This document shows positions 8,857-17,384 of a DNA stretch of 64,000 nucleotides, in pieces. The translations under genes were made by a program, and so were the position numbers. The notes under the pieces are model-generated. The model saw only the letters and a list, made by a program, of their open reading frames with translations. It did no database searches and was not told the DNA's origin. The DNA is taken from contig JAGLDS010000002.1 in the NCBI GenBank assembly GCA_023145435.1, positions 76,675 through 140,674 of the forward strand, in the 5' to 3' direction. Within the stretch, counting starts at the first letter, position 1; every line of letters begins with the position of its first letter. This DNA comes from Clostridiales bacterium. Lineage in GTDB: Bacteria > Bacillota > Clostridia > DUPQ01.

Positions 8857-10182
8857 TCATTCTTTAAGACTAGACACCATTTTTCGTACTCTATCTAAAT
8901 AATCAGTAGCTAAATTCATAACATCTTGTAATGATGCTTTTGCCTTTTCTTTATCTAAAGTTATTAATATTTCACTAGCTTCTAAACTAGTTAGTATTTG
9001 GGTCATAGTGTTTGCCAATAAATCTCTTATATCTTGAGAAATTTTCTCCTTTTTTTTCATCATACTAATATTTCTAATAATTATTTCTTGGTTTTCTAAT
9101 TCTGTATTTGCTTTATCAAGATTTAAATTCTTTTCTGTAAGTTCTTCTATCAATAATTTATACTCTGTAATATCAGTAAATGAAACAATAACTCCTACTA
9201 CTGTATTCCTTTCACCAAGAAGTTGGTTAATTGAACACAAATAATACAAATAGTCTTTCGTTTGAAAATCAAATTGAAGATTTTTATCAATTAATGAGAA
9301 AGTTAATCTCTCAAGAAAAAGTGATGGTTCAAGTAGTTGTTTATGCAATTCAACTTTTAACTGATTTTCGCTTTCAATAGATGGTATTTTCCCTAACAAA
9401 CCATTCCCATTTGAATAAACTATTGTACCATAACTATTAATAATTATTACTCCACCTCTAATAATATTTAAAGTATTTTTTTGAATATTCCCAATCATCT
9501 TAAAAGCCCATTTTCTAGAAATTGTATATAATAGAATTAACTGTTTAGAAAATAGTAGAAAATATGAAATTTCTTCATATAAGCCATTATGAAAAAACCT
9601 TGAATAGATATCAAAACATATGGGTAATAAAATCAACAAAGATAACCATATATCTTTAGCTTCTAGTTTCCCCTTCATTCTATATATAAACACATATACA
9701 ACTATTAATGAAATAAGCGCTACTATGTATTGGTATATACCTTTAGCATAATATATTAGACCATAATTAAGTTGGTAATCTATTGTACTTGTCAAAAGTG
9801 ATGTGGGCTCGATTATAATAATATTCATAAGAACAAATGGTATTGCAATCATTGAAAGCATAAATGGTAAAGATGGTGTTTTTTCCAAAACAAGTGAAAA
9901 TATTAATATTAAGAATAGGCTTTCAAGGTAGACTGTCATTATAGCACTAATTCTTGTTAAAAATATGAATTGCTCGGGCATTGCCAATAATTTCATCAAT
10001 GTAAAAAATTGAACAACAAATGCAATTAATTGATATATCATATATGGAAATATTAATTTATTTTGGCGAAGATTAGTTAAGATAATAACAGTAACATATA
10101 CAGTTAAGAACATAGAAAACATGAGTAACGCAAAGATTAGCAATTTTCCATTATTATAAAATGTACCATAGATACTACTCAT
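8857..10182 (-). CDS. Degenerate sensor kinase homologue (no His, no ATPase domain)
   Basis: A 441-residue protein. It has about eight N-terminal membrane segments (residues 1-225), a PAS-like domain (GGVIIINSYGTIVYSN to IVSFTDITEYK), a coiled coil, and a HisKA_3-like helix that ends the protein. In that helix the phospho-acceptor position is arginine (R386 in SQDIRDLLANT, against ELHDILGHT in the sister kinase), and no HATPase domain follows. It is the first gene of the operon with the regulator and complete kinase. It could form heterodimers with the kinase and tune its activity. The ATG at 10180-10182, six bases after AGAGGTGG, is a better start than the GTG nine bases upstream. Nothing suggests frameshift decay. 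Confidence 0.8.
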   Translation of the reverse strand: MSSIYGTFYNNGKLLIFALLMFSMFLTVYVTVIILTNLRQNKLIFPYMIYQLIAFVVQFFTLMKLLAMPEQFIFLTRISAIMTVYLESLFLILIFSLVLEKTPSLPFMLSMIAIPFVLMNIIIIEPTSLLTSTIDYQLNYGLIYYAKGIYQYIVALISLIVVYVFIYRMKGKLEAKDIWLSLLILLPICFDIYSRFFHNGLYEEISYFLLFSKQLILLYTISRKWAFKMIGNIQKNTLNIIRGGVIIINSYGTIVYSNGNGLLGKIPSIESENQLKVELHKQLLEPSLFLERLTFSLIDKNLQFDFQTKDYLYYLCSINQLLGERNTVVGVIVSFTDITEYKLLIEELTEKNLNLDKANTELENQEIIIRNISMMKKKEKISQDIRDLLANTMTQILTSLEASEILITLDKEKAKASLQDVMNLATDYLDRVRKMVSSLKE

Positions 10183-10439
10183 TTTAACCACCTCTGTTAC
10201 TAAAAGAGTACCATATTATAATTTGATAGACAAACTATATATCCTGTGACTTTTTAGCCTAATAAAATTAATATTTCCTGATTAAATAAATTGGTTAAAC
10301 CATCCCTTTATAATATTTAATCAAAATTTGCCAAAAAATGAAGAGTATTAAAAGAGAATTAATGAAATCGTAAATAAATTATACATCCCTTTTGAGTCGT
10401 CAATGACTGGGTTCTTATGAATTAGTGTAAGCTATATTT

Positions 10440-10823
10440 TCATCCTTTAACATAAGCAGTCCCTAACATTTTTGCAATTAATTCCTCTTGTTGAAAAACT
10501 TCTACAGTAACTGTACAAGTTTTTCTTGTTAGTGAATCAACTTTAGCAATGGCTGTTAGTTTATGTCCTGCTGTGGTTGGTTTAAGAAATGAAATATTTG
10601 TATTTAATCCTACAGCTATTGGCCCATAGGAGTTTGATGCACAAGCAAAAGCTAAATCTGCTAAAGTATATACTAAGCCGCCTTGTGTAATATCAACACC
10701 ATTTAAGTGTTGCTCTTTTACCATTACTGATGTTTTTGCATATCCTAATTTGATGTCATCAATAATAATTCCACAAAGTTTAGAGAAACGATCTTTAGAA
10801 AACCTTTTATATATTTCTTCCAT
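10440..10823 (-). CDS. PaaI-family hotdog-fold thioesterase
   Basis: A 127-residue single hotdog domain of the PaaI/YbgC superfamily. It contains the GGLVYTLADLAFACASN helix region with its conserved Gly-Gly and acidic residue, then NISFLKPTTAGHKLTAIAKV. Such proteins hydrolyse acyl-CoA thioesters, often aryl or short-chain ones; the substrate is not predictable here. Its ATG overlaps the pheT stop codon by one base (TAATG), so it is translationally coupled and under the pheST T-box. The link to phenylalanine suggests phenylacetyl-CoA-type substrates, but that is only a guess. Confidence 0.8.
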   Translation of the reverse strand: MEEIYKRFSKDRFSKLCGIIIDDIKLGYAKTSVMVKEQHLNGVDITQGGLVYTLADLAFACASNSYGPIAVGLNTNISFLKPTTAGHKLTAIAKVDSLTRKTCTVTVEVFQQEELIAKMLGTAYVKG

Positions 10824-13207
10824 TATCTTAATATCGCTCCTATTTCACTATCCAATTTTGATAGAATCTCTTTAACAGCTTTATTAACTTCTTCATCAGT
10901 AAGTGTACGATCATTAGCTCTAAATGATAATGCATAAGCCATGCTTTTTTTGTTTTCTCCTACTTGTTCTCCTCTATAAACATCAAATAAAGTAACGTTT
11001 TGCAACAAATCTCCCCCATTACTCTTGATTACTTGTTCTATATCATATGCTAAAACTGATTCATCGACTACCATAGCTAAGTCTCTGTCTACTTCAGGAT
11101 ATTTAGGTAATCCTTTATAACTTTTTAAAACGCTTGTTAATTTATATAGTTTTTCAATGTCTAATTCGCCAATATAACTTCTCTTAGGTACTTCAAAATT
11201 ATCAGCCACATCAGGATGTATTTCACCAATTGTACCTATAACATCTTCATTAACTTTAATTTGAGCACATCGTCCTGGATGATAACTTGGATTATTACTA
11301 TCTGCTACAAACCTAACATCAGTAATACCTAATGTATCAGCTAACTTTTCAATAATTCCTTTTATTGAATAAAAATTATAATCTCCATACAATCCCATAG
11401 TTAAAATATTCTTTTCAAGAGGTAGTTTTTCATTTTTTATAGGATGATACGTATTTGAAGTTTCAAAAAAACTAGCTTTAGCAATACGACGATTGTAATT
11501 ATGTGAAATAACTTGTAGCATTTCAGGAATAGTAGTAGTTCTCATAATAGAGAAATCTTCTCCTAATGGATTAGTAATCACTACAGTCTCTCTTAATTTT
11601 GAATCATCTTTTAATAATAATTTATCAAATACTTTTCGTGAGGTAAATGAGTAAGTATAAATTTCCATTAATCCCATGGCTAGCATAGATTCTCTTATGG
11701 TATCTCTAATTCGCTGTTCATAGGTTTTTATACCTTGTGTTGCTCTATTTCCTGATTGCAATGATGCTTTAATATTATTATATCCATAAAAGCGAACTAC
11801 TTCTTCTGAAATATCCGCCCAAGCTTCTACATCTGATCTAAAAGTTGGAATAGCAATTTCCATTTTTCCCTTATCCACTTCAAAGTCAAGTGAAGTTAAA
11901 ATATCAATCATAGTCTGTTCTTTAATAGAGGTTCCTAAGAATTCATTCATTTTTTTAGGTCTAAATGGTACAATTTTTTTAGCTGGTAACTCCTTATAAC
12001 AATCAATAATGCCCGGAACAACTTTCCCTGCATCTAATTTTTCAACAAGTTCGCAAGCTCTTAATAAAGCTTTATTAGCATTATATGGGTCTAGTCCTTT
12101 TTCAAATCTTGCTGATGATTCCGTTCGTAAGCCTAACTGTTTAGCAGTTAATCTAACAGATACACCATCAAAGTTTGCTGATTCAAATAGTATTTTGGTG
12201 GTATCATTATTAACTTCCGAATTAGCTCCCCCCATAACGCCTGCTACTGCAATAGCTTTATCACCGTCTGCAATAACTAGATTTTGTGTATTAAGTATTC
12301 TTTTTTGATCATCAAGAGTATGAATAATCTCATTTTCTTTTGCACGCCTTATAACAATGTTTTTTTCCTTTAAATAGTTTAAATCAAAAGCATGCATTGG
12401 CTGTCCATATTCTAACATTACATAATTAGTTATATCAACAATGTTATTTATAGGTCTAACACCTGCATCACGCAAACGCTTTCTCATCCATAAAGGTGAT
12501 TGCTTTATGATAACATCTGTTATAACTTTCCCAGTATAACGCTTACATAATTCATAATCTTCAATGGTTACATTTATGTAATCTTTAGCTGTCCCTTTAC
12601 CTTTTTCGAGTAAAGAAATATTAGGTAATTCAAACTTCTTACCAATGGTAACAGCCGACTCTCTAGCTAAACCAATAATTGATAAACAATCAGGTCTATT
12701 AGATGTAATTTCAAATTCTACAACTGTATCATCTAATCCTAAAATTTCTTTAATATCAACTCCTAACTTGGTGTCTTTAGGTAAAATAAATATTCCATCT
12801 TCACTAGCCAATGGGAAATCATTTTTCGTTAGATTAAGTTCAGCTATTGAACACATCATCCCATTTGATTCCACCCCTCGTAATTTTCCTTTTGTAATAA
12901 CCACTCCATTTGGCAATGTGGAATTATGTAATGCAATTGGAATAATATCTCCTATAGAAATATTTTTAGCTCCAGTTACAACTTGTAATAAATCTGTTTT
13001 AACATCCACTTTAGTTATAACTAATTTATCTGCATCTGGATGAGATGTTATTTCAGTAATTTTACCTGTAACAACATTTGTAATTTCGTGAAATGGTTTT
13101 TCATAGCCTTCTACTTTAGAACCAGACATAGTCATCATGTCACTATAATCTTTTATGTTTCCTTCTATTTTCACATAATCTGCTAACCAACTAATAGGTA
13201 CTTTCAT
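10823..13207 (-). CDS. pheT: Phenylalanyl-tRNA synthetase beta subunit
   Basis: A 794-residue protein with the full bacterial PheT architecture: N-terminal tRNA-binding EMAP-like domain (ITSHPDADKLVITKVDV, near 50), B3/B4 editing domain (EITSNRPDCLSIIGLARE), B5 domain, the catalytic-like core and the C-terminal anticodon-binding FDX-ACB domain (LPKYPEVDRDLAMVVDE). With PheS it forms the heterotetramer that charges tRNA-Phe. The gene follows pheS by nine bases with an AGGAGG site and ends by overlapping the thioesterase gene. Expression is controlled by the T-box leader at about 14260-14498. Confidence 0.98.
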   Translation of the reverse strand: MKVPISWLADYVKIEGNIKDYSDMMTMSGSKVEGYEKPFHEITNVVTGKITEITSHPDADKLVITKVDVKTDLLQVVTGAKNISIGDIIPIALHNSTLPNGVVITKGKLRGVESNGMMCSIAELNLTKNDFPLASEDGIFILPKDTKLGVDIKEILGLDDTVVEFEITSNRPDCLSIIGLARESAVTIGKKFELPNISLLEKGKGTAKDYINVTIEDYELCKRYTGKVITDVIIKQSPLWMRKRLRDAGVRPINNIVDITNYVMLEYGQPMHAFDLNYLKEKNIVIRRAKENEIIHTLDDQKRILNTQNLVIADGDKAIAVAGVMGGANSEVNNDTTKILFESANFDGVSVRLTAKQLGLRTESSARFEKGLDPYNANKALLRACELVEKLDAGKVVPGIIDCYKELPAKKIVPFRPKKMNEFLGTSIKEQTMIDILTSLDFEVDKGKMEIAIPTFRSDVEAWADISEEVVRFYGYNNIKASLQSGNRATQGIKTYEQRIRDTIRESMLAMGLMEIYTYSFTSRKVFDKLLLKDDSKLRETVVITNPLGEDFSIMRTTTIPEMLQVISHNYNRRIAKASFFETSNTYHPIKNEKLPLEKNILTMGLYGDYNFYSIKGIIEKLADTLGITDVRFVADSNNPSYHPGRCAQIKVNEDVIGTIGEIHPDVADNFEVPKRSYIGELDIEKLYKLTSVLKSYKGLPKYPEVDRDLAMVVDESVLAYDIEQVIKSNGGDLLQNVTLFDVYRGEQVGENKKSMAYALSFRANDRTLTDEEVNKAVKEILSKLDSEIGAILR

Positions 13208-13216
13208 GTTATCCTC

Positions 13217-14236
13217 CTAAAACTGTTTTAAGAAACGAACGTCATTTTCATATAACAGTCGTAAATCATCAATGCCAAAACGCCCCATGGCTGTTCTCTC
13301 AACACCTAAACCAAATGCAAAACCACTGTATATTTCAGGATCAATACCACAGTTTTTCAAAACTTTTGGATGTACCATACCAGCACCTAAGATTTCAACC
13401 CAGCCTTCTCCCTTACATACTTTACAGCCTTCACCATTACAATTCCAACAAGAAACGTCTACTTCAGCACTTGGTTCAGTAAATGGGAAATGATGTGGTC
13501 TAAAGCGAATATTTGTGTCTTCGCCAAACATGCTTTTGGCAAATACCTCCAGCGTCCCACGTAAGTCTCCCATAGTAATTCCTTTATCAACTACTAATCC
13601 TTCAATTTGATGAAAAACAGGTGAATGCGTGGCATCTACAGCATCTGAACGGTACACTCTACCTGGACATATAATTTTAATTGGTGGTTTTTTATTTTCC
13701 ATTACCCTTATTTGAACAGGTGATGTTTGTGTTCTTAGTACAACGTCTGGTTTTATATAGAAAGTATCCTGTTCATCTCTAGCAGGATGACCTTCATGAA
13801 TATTTAATGCTTCAAAATTATATTTAACAAGTTCAACTTCTGGACCTTCTGCTATTTGATAACCTAAACCTAAAAAAACATTTTCAACTTCTTCAATTAC
13901 CAAAGTAAGAGGATGTTTTTTACCTATTTCATATGTTTGGCCAGGCATAGTCACATCTAGTTTTTCTTTTTTTAGTTTAATTCCTTTTTCAATTGAAACT
14001 AATTCGTCATTTGCATGCTTTATTAATCTCTCTATATCAGTCCGCACCTCATTGGCTAGTTTTCCAATAATAGGTCGCTCTTCTTTTGATAAAGCACCCA
14101 TGCCACGCAAAACGACTGTCAATTCCCCTTTTTTCCCTAAGAACTTGACACGTAATTGCTCAATATCCTGCAAACTTTTTACATCACTTGCTAGTAATTT
14201 TACTTGATGTAATATGTCTTTTAATTGTTGTTCCAT
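13217..14236 (-). CDS. pheS: Phenylalanyl-tRNA synthetase alpha subunit
   Basis: A 339-residue class II synthetase subunit. The N-terminal coiled-coil arm (residues 1-90) binds tRNA. The catalytic core shows motif 1 ([12 protein letters not shown]), motif 2 ([12 protein letters not shown]) and motif 3 ([19 protein letters not shown]). A cysteine-rich insert ([12 protein letters not shown]) near residue 260 follows [12 protein letters not shown] and is common in this family. It is the first gene of the pheS-pheT-thioesterase operon, directly after a T-box leader. AAGGAG precedes the ATG. Confidence 0.98.
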   Translation of the reverse strand: MEQQLKDILHQVKLLASDVKSLQDIEQLRVKFLGKKGELTVVLRGMGALSKEERPIIGKLANEVRTDIERLIKHANDELVSIEKGIKLKKEKLDVTMPGQTYEIGKKHPLTLVIEEVENVFLGLGYQIAEGPEVELVKYNFEALNIHEGHPARDEQDTFYIKPDVVLRTQTSPVQIRVMENKKPPIKIICPGRVYRSDAVDATHSPVFHQIEGLVVDKGITMGDLRGTLEVFAKSMFGEDTNIRFRPHHFPFTEPSAEVDVSCWNCNGEGCKVCKGEGWVEILGAGMVHPKVLKNCGIDPEIYSGFAFGLGVERTAMGRFGIDDLRLLYENDVRFLKQF

Positions 14237-14259
14237 AATAGAAACTCCTTATAAAAAAA

Positions 14260-14498
14260 TATAAAAACCCTCCATCCAGCAAGGGACGAAGGGATTCTCC
14301 GCGGTACCACCCAATTTTCAATAAATTGACTTCTTAACAGACTATATCGTGTCTTACATCGATGTCACCTACTTGTTTTCAACGACATATGCTCCTAAGT
14401 GAATGTTCATAAATGAATCTATATAATACTCTCAGCAAATGTATTAATTCTCTTGTTAGTCCTTAGATATTACTTGTCTTATTCATCGCATTTTAATG
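14260..14498 (-). promoter_or_regulatory. T-box riboswitch leader of pheST (Phe-specific)
   Basis: The minus strand carries the T-box core GGGTGGTACCGCGG (14299-14312), which pairs with the uncharged tRNA acceptor end, upstream of an intrinsic terminator. A stem I region lies at about 14395-14490. Its candidate specifier is TTC (14401-14403), a phenylalanine codon, five bases before GGAGC; the valS leader in this window has GTA at the same distance from GGAGC. Uncharged tRNA-Phe should favour the antiterminator and pheST transcription. Confidence 0.93.
14268..14293 (-). terminator. Regulated terminator of the pheST T-box
   Basis: A 10-bp stem (14284-14293 with 14268-14277, two G-U pairs, 6-nt loop) is followed on the minus strand by a T-rich run. 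Its 5' side lies directly after the T-box core, as expected for mutually exclusive terminator and antiterminator. Confidence 0.88.
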
Positions 14499-14504
14499 TA
14501 AAAT

Positions 14505-14534
14505 AGTATAACACATATTGCCTCTAAACTTCAA
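14505..14534 (-). promoter_or_regulatory. Promoter of the pheST operon
   Basis: TTGAAG (14529-14534) and TATACT (14505-14510) on the minus strand are 18 bp apart. Transcription would start near 14498, just before stem I of the T-box. The promoter begins seven bases after the end of the UPF0145 gene. Confidence 0.72.
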
Positions 14535-14540
14535 CTTATA

Positions 14541-14861
14541 TTATTTTACAATTACAGCAGTTCCAGATGCTGTTACCATTAACATATTGTTGCTTTGTCC
14601 AAGTACTTCATAGTCAATATCTACTGATAATATTGCATTGGCTCCTAAATTAATGGCTCGCTGTTCCATTTCTTTTATTGCATTTTGTCTAGCATCTATT
14701 AGTTCACCTTCATAAGATCCACTTCGTCCACCTAAAAAATTAGTAATACCTGCAGCAAAATCCTTAATAAAGTCTACTCCATTTATTACTTCACCAAAGA
14801 CGATTCCCTTGTACTCTACTATGTTCTTCCCTTCAATGCTTGGCGTTGTTGTTACAATCAT
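14541..14861 (-). CDS. YbjQ/UPF0145 family protein
   Basis: A 106-residue protein matching the UPF0145 (YbjQ) family: [21 protein letters not shown] at the start, the central [16 protein letters not shown] segment and [14 protein letters not shown], with a C-terminal SGTAVIVK. The family forms small oligomers and is often labelled heavy-metal-binding, but its function is not established. It stands alone between the divergent ceramidase-like gene and the pheST promoter; no terminator is evident after it, so some read-through into pheST is possible. Confidence 0.88.
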   Translation of the reverse strand: MIVTTTPSIEGKNIVEYKGIVFGEVINGVDFIKDFAAGITNFLGGRSGSYEGELIDARQNAIKEMEQRAINLGANAILSVDIDYEVLGQSNNMLMVTASGTAVIVK

Positions 14862-14943
14862 TTTATACTCCTTTTAAATGTTTATATATATTATATAACA
14901 AATATTTGCTAAAATAAAAGTAATATGAAAGGAAATAAAAATA

Positions 14944-16197
14944 ATGAAATTTGCAATTGCTAGAGAGTTAATTACTCCATATAAAAAGGTATCTATGTCA
15001 GGCTATGCCTCAAGGGAGGAAGAATTTTTAACTATTCATGATGATTTTTATGTTAAATGTTTATTTATTGATAGTAATAATACTAACTTATTTATTGTCA
15101 CATTTGATCTTCTTCACTACAACTATCCATTTAATGAAAAAATATTTAATTATTTACAATCTAAATATCAAATTTCTAAAGAGCAAGTTATAATTTCTTA
15201 TTCCCACACTCATGCTGGTCCAAAAATTTCGTCACATACTGAGCGTTTTGATGAATCACCTTTAGAAAGTTATTACCTTGAAAGAACATTACTTTGTATT
15301 GATAGAACTTTTATTAATATACAAGTTGGCTCATTGCATTACGGTGTAACAAGTGGTAGATGGAATATTAATAGACGACGAGTTACCAAAGATGGAATTA
15401 AGCTTGCACCAAATTATGAAGGAATTACAGATGATGAGTTAAGTGTATTAATAGTTAAGGATACTCAACAAACTATTAAAGGCGTTTTATTTAATTATTC
15501 TTGTCACCCTGTAACTTTATCAGGCACACTTCATCTTTCATCTGAATTCCCAGGTAGAGTTAATCAGTTAATTGAAGCAAAATATTATGGAGCTACATGT
15601 TTCTTTTTACAAGGAGCTGCTGGAAATATGCGACCAAAAATTACTGCTAAACAAGAACGCTTTGTCCCTTGTACATTTAACGAAGTAGATGAATTAGCAA
15701 AATCAATAAAAAATTCAATTAATTTATTGATTGTTAATAATCAATATAAAGAAATAACTCCTAATTTTAAAGGAAGTGCTTTCCCAATTAATGTGGTTAT
15801 TCAACCACTTGATAGAGCATTTTTTGAAAAACGTTTAACTGAAGTTACAGGGTATATAGCTAATGTTATAAAAAATCTTTTAGAACATTTTGATGAACAA
15901 GATGATAACGTAATTATTCATTCAGGTTTAATCAAAATGACGGATAATTTATATATAGTATATATGGGTGGAGAAATATGTTACGAAATTAAATTAGCAA
16001 TTAAAGAAGTTTTTAAAGATAAAGATATTATTTTCTTAGGTTATCATGAAGCATTAACTTACATTCCATCAGATAAGATTATAGACGAAGGTGGTTATGA
16101 AGGTATAGATGCTCCCACTTATTCAGGATTTAGAGGACCTTTTAAAAAAGGTATTGATGAATCAATAAAAAATGCATTTAAAAAGAAGCTGTTCTAA
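14944..16197 (+). CDS. Neutral/alkaline ceramidase-like amidohydrolase
   Basis: A 417-residue protein resembling the N-terminal catalytic domain of the neutral/alkaline (non-lysosomal) ceramidase family. It contains the zinc-site-like SYSHTHAGP (about residues 84-92), FNYSCHPVTL and LQGAAGNMRP, the last corresponding to the family's GxxGDxxP region. It lacks a signal peptide and the C-terminal domain of secreted ceramidases, so it probably acts inside the cell on another N-acyl or amide substrate. It is one of only two plus-strand genes and stands alone. AAAGGA precedes the ATG. A weak extended -10 (TGCTAAAAT) lies at 14907-14915. True ceramide hydrolysis is unproven. Confidence 0.72.
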   Translation: MKFAIARELITPYKKVSMSGYASREEEFLTIHDDFYVKCLFIDSNNTNLFIVTFDLLHYNYPFNEKIFNYLQSKYQISKEQVIISYSHTHAGPKISSHTERFDESPLESYYLERTLLCIDRTFINIQVGSLHYGVTSGRWNINRRRVTKDGIKLAPNYEGITDDELSVLIVKDTQQTIKGVLFNYSCHPVTLSGTLHLSSEFPGRVNQLIEAKYYGATCFFLQGAAGNMRPKITAKQERFVPCTFNEVDELAKSIKNSINLLIVNNQYKEITPNFKGSAFPINVVIQPLDRAFFEKRLTEVTGYIANVIKNLLEHFDEQDDNVIIHSGLIKMTDNLYIVYMGGEICYEIKLAIKEVFKDKDIIFLGYHEALTYIPSDKIIDEGGYEGIDAPTYSGFRGPFKKGIDESIKNAFKKKLF

Positions 16198-16207
16198 GAC
16201 AGCTTCT
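16184..16207. terminator. Hairpin terminator shared by two convergent genes
   Basis: A perfect 9-bp stem AGAAGCTGT / ACAGCTTCT (16184-16192 and 16199-16207) with a 6-base loop contains both stop codons of the convergent genes. On the minus strand it runs into TTTTT, a clear terminator for the holin-like gene. On plus the following sequence is only T-rich (CTTCTATTCTTTTA), so termination there should be weaker. Confidence 0.8.
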
Positions 16208-16544
16208 CTTCTATTCTTTTATGCCTAATAAATCCATCAGATATCATAATCGATATAGCAATTAAAGTATAAATCCAAAATCCTGAAATCGAAATTTTAT
16301 CAAATATTCCATCTGTAATTAGCAAGGTCAAAATATTTACAAATATTACACCAATTCCTAATGTCAAAACATTAATAGGTAGTACCAATAAATTAAGTAG
16401 TGGTCTTAACATTGTGTTAAATAGTGCTAATACTACTGCTCCGCTAATCAAAATAACGGGTGTTGCTACAAATCTCTTTAATATTATGCTAAGGACAAAC
16501 AATACTGTAAAATATACTGCTGATCTTATAATTAATTTTTTCAT
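16194..16544 (-). CDS. YvlD-like small membrane protein (phage holin 4_2 superfamily)
   Basis: A 116-residue membrane protein with about four hydrophobic segments, similar to the YvlD/holin 4_2 family (central ALFNTMLRPLLNLLVLPINVLTLG, then VNILTLLITDGI). Despite the family name, chromosomal members are not usually phage lysis genes; they sit in envelope-stress operons such as Bacillus yvlABCD. Here it is the last gene after the YvlB-like SHOCT protein, consistent with that role. It ends within a convergent terminator and its stop codon overlaps the opposite gene's stop by two bases. Confidence 0.82.
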   Translation of the reverse strand: MKKLIIRSAVYFTVLFVLSIILKRFVATPVILISGAVVLALFNTMLRPLLNLLVLPINVLTLGIGVIFVNILTLLITDGIFDKISISGFWIYTLIAISIMISDGFIRHKRIEEKLS

Positions 16545-16545
16545 T

Positions 16546-16833
16546 TTATATCACCTTTATTTTAATTCGTACCTTTCCTTCTTTTTTACTACCTACTTCA
16601 ATATCCACTAAATCATACCTTCCTGTATTTCTTGATAATTGTAAGATTGTACAAAGTGTTAGTAATCCATTTTTTGTAATGTCTTCACTTTTTAATTTCT
16701 TCCAACCTATTAAGTCAAATAAATCTATAAGGCCATGAATTAAATCATTTAAAAAATATGTAGAAAATGGTAAGGCTATAATGAATTTCTTAACTTTAAT
16801 ATATACTAGTATTAGCCCAAAATTAATCGACAT
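16546..16833 (-). CDS. Small protein of the DUF2089/YvlB-like operon
   Basis: A 95-residue protein that I do not recognise as a named family. Residues 6-33 are hydrophobic with an amphipathic look (FGLILVYIKVKKFIIALPF). The tail DLVDIEVGSKKEGKVRIKIKVI resembles the tail of the upstream gene product (NLVDIEAGDGDDRVVVKVYVD), so the two share a C-terminal motif and may have arisen by duplication. It overlaps the upstream gene by 11 bases and precedes the YvlD-like gene by one base, making translational coupling likely. Confidence 0.7.
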   Translation of the reverse strand: MSINFGLILVYIKVKKFIIALPFSTYFLNDLIHGLIDLFDLIGWKKLKSEDITKNGLLTLCTILQLSRNTGRYDLVDIEVGSKKEGKVRIKIKVI

Positions 16834-17245
16834 AAACCTTCACCACAACACGATCATCGCCGTCTCCAGCTTCAATATCGACTAAATTTTCATCCATATC
16901 ACCATTTTCAAATGCTTCAATTAATTCTTGTAAATCAATGTCATCAATACTAAATCCTTCTTTTTCCATTTCTTTTTTAGCACTTTTAGGAATCAATCCC
17001 TTTAATGATGTAACTTTCTTAGCAACAGATAAAGGAATATTAACATTCACCTTAGCTCTATCTTTACCATCTTTTTCAGCAGCATCAATCCTGACACGCA
17101 AAAATTTCGCTTTTCCAGGTTTGTTCTTTGCTGGTTCAACAATTACTTCATCTTCTCCAATAGCATTTAATAGCTCTAGTGCTTCATCAGCTTTTATCTT
17201 ACCGTTTTCTAACATTTCTAGAATTTTTTTTCGCTCATCACTCAT
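16823..17245 (-). CDS. YvlB-like protein with N-terminal SHOCT-like domain
   Basis: A 140-residue soluble protein. The N-terminus (ERKKILEMLENGKIKADEALELLNAI) is the SHOCT-like helix-turn-helix segment found at the start of YvlB and related envelope-stress proteins. The rest (VNVNIPLSVAKKVTSL, DIDLQELIEAFENG) matches short YvlB-like proteins beside DUF2089 genes, without the DUF4097 beta-helix of Bacillus YvlB. The ATG at 17243-17245 is chosen because AGAGGTG lies just upstream; the in-frame GTG at 17254 is itself part of that ribosome binding site. It is co-transcribed with the DUF2089 gene. Confidence 0.8.
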   Translation of the reverse strand: MSDERKKILEMLENGKIKADEALELLNAIGEDEVIVEPAKNKPGKAKFLRVRIDAAEKDGKDRAKVNVNIPLSVAKKVTSLKGLIPKSAKKEMEKEGFSIDDIDLQELIEAFENGDMDENLVDIEAGDGDDRVVVKVYVD

Positions 17246-17256
17246 TTTTTTCACCT

Positions 17257-17382
17257 CTAAATAATAATAAAATTAACACAGGCACGATTTGGAATGCCAT
17301 TACTATAAACTTCCTTTATACAATTACTACCAAAACATTTTGTACTTAGATTTTTTTTACGTTGTTTTTTATTCATTTTCAT
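17257..17382 (-). CDS. Possible 41-residue cysteine-containing protein
   Basis: This small ORF fills the gap between the DUF2089 and YvlB-like genes. It overlaps neither in a way that suggests a shadow, and it starts at an ATG ten bases after AGAGGTG. The product begins with a basic stretch (KKQRKK), has three cysteines (C16, C21, C35) and ends in FIII. The spacing of C16 and C21 could bind metal or form a disulfide, but no family is recognised. Without it the operon would have an unusual 130-base internal gap. Coding status is uncertain. Confidence 0.42.
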   Translation of the reverse strand: MKMNKKQRKKNLSTKCFGSNCIKEVYSNGIPNRACVNFIII

Positions 17383-17384
17383 AA

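Noticed and set aside
10183-10439. Promoter for the sensor operon and terminator for the pheST operon in this gap
   Set aside because: A TATAAT is present at 10215-10220 on the minus strand but lacks any acceptable -35 or TGn. The only hairpin (near 10395) has a 4-bp stem and no T-run.
12645-13043. A 132-residue plus-strand ORF opposite pheT
   Set aside because: It lies fully within the conserved pheT coding region and its composition is that of a shadow frame.
16194-16544. Holin-family protein as a sign of a prophage
   Set aside because: No other phage gene is nearby. The holin 4_2/YvlD family is a chromosomal envelope-operon protein and its neighbours fit that role.
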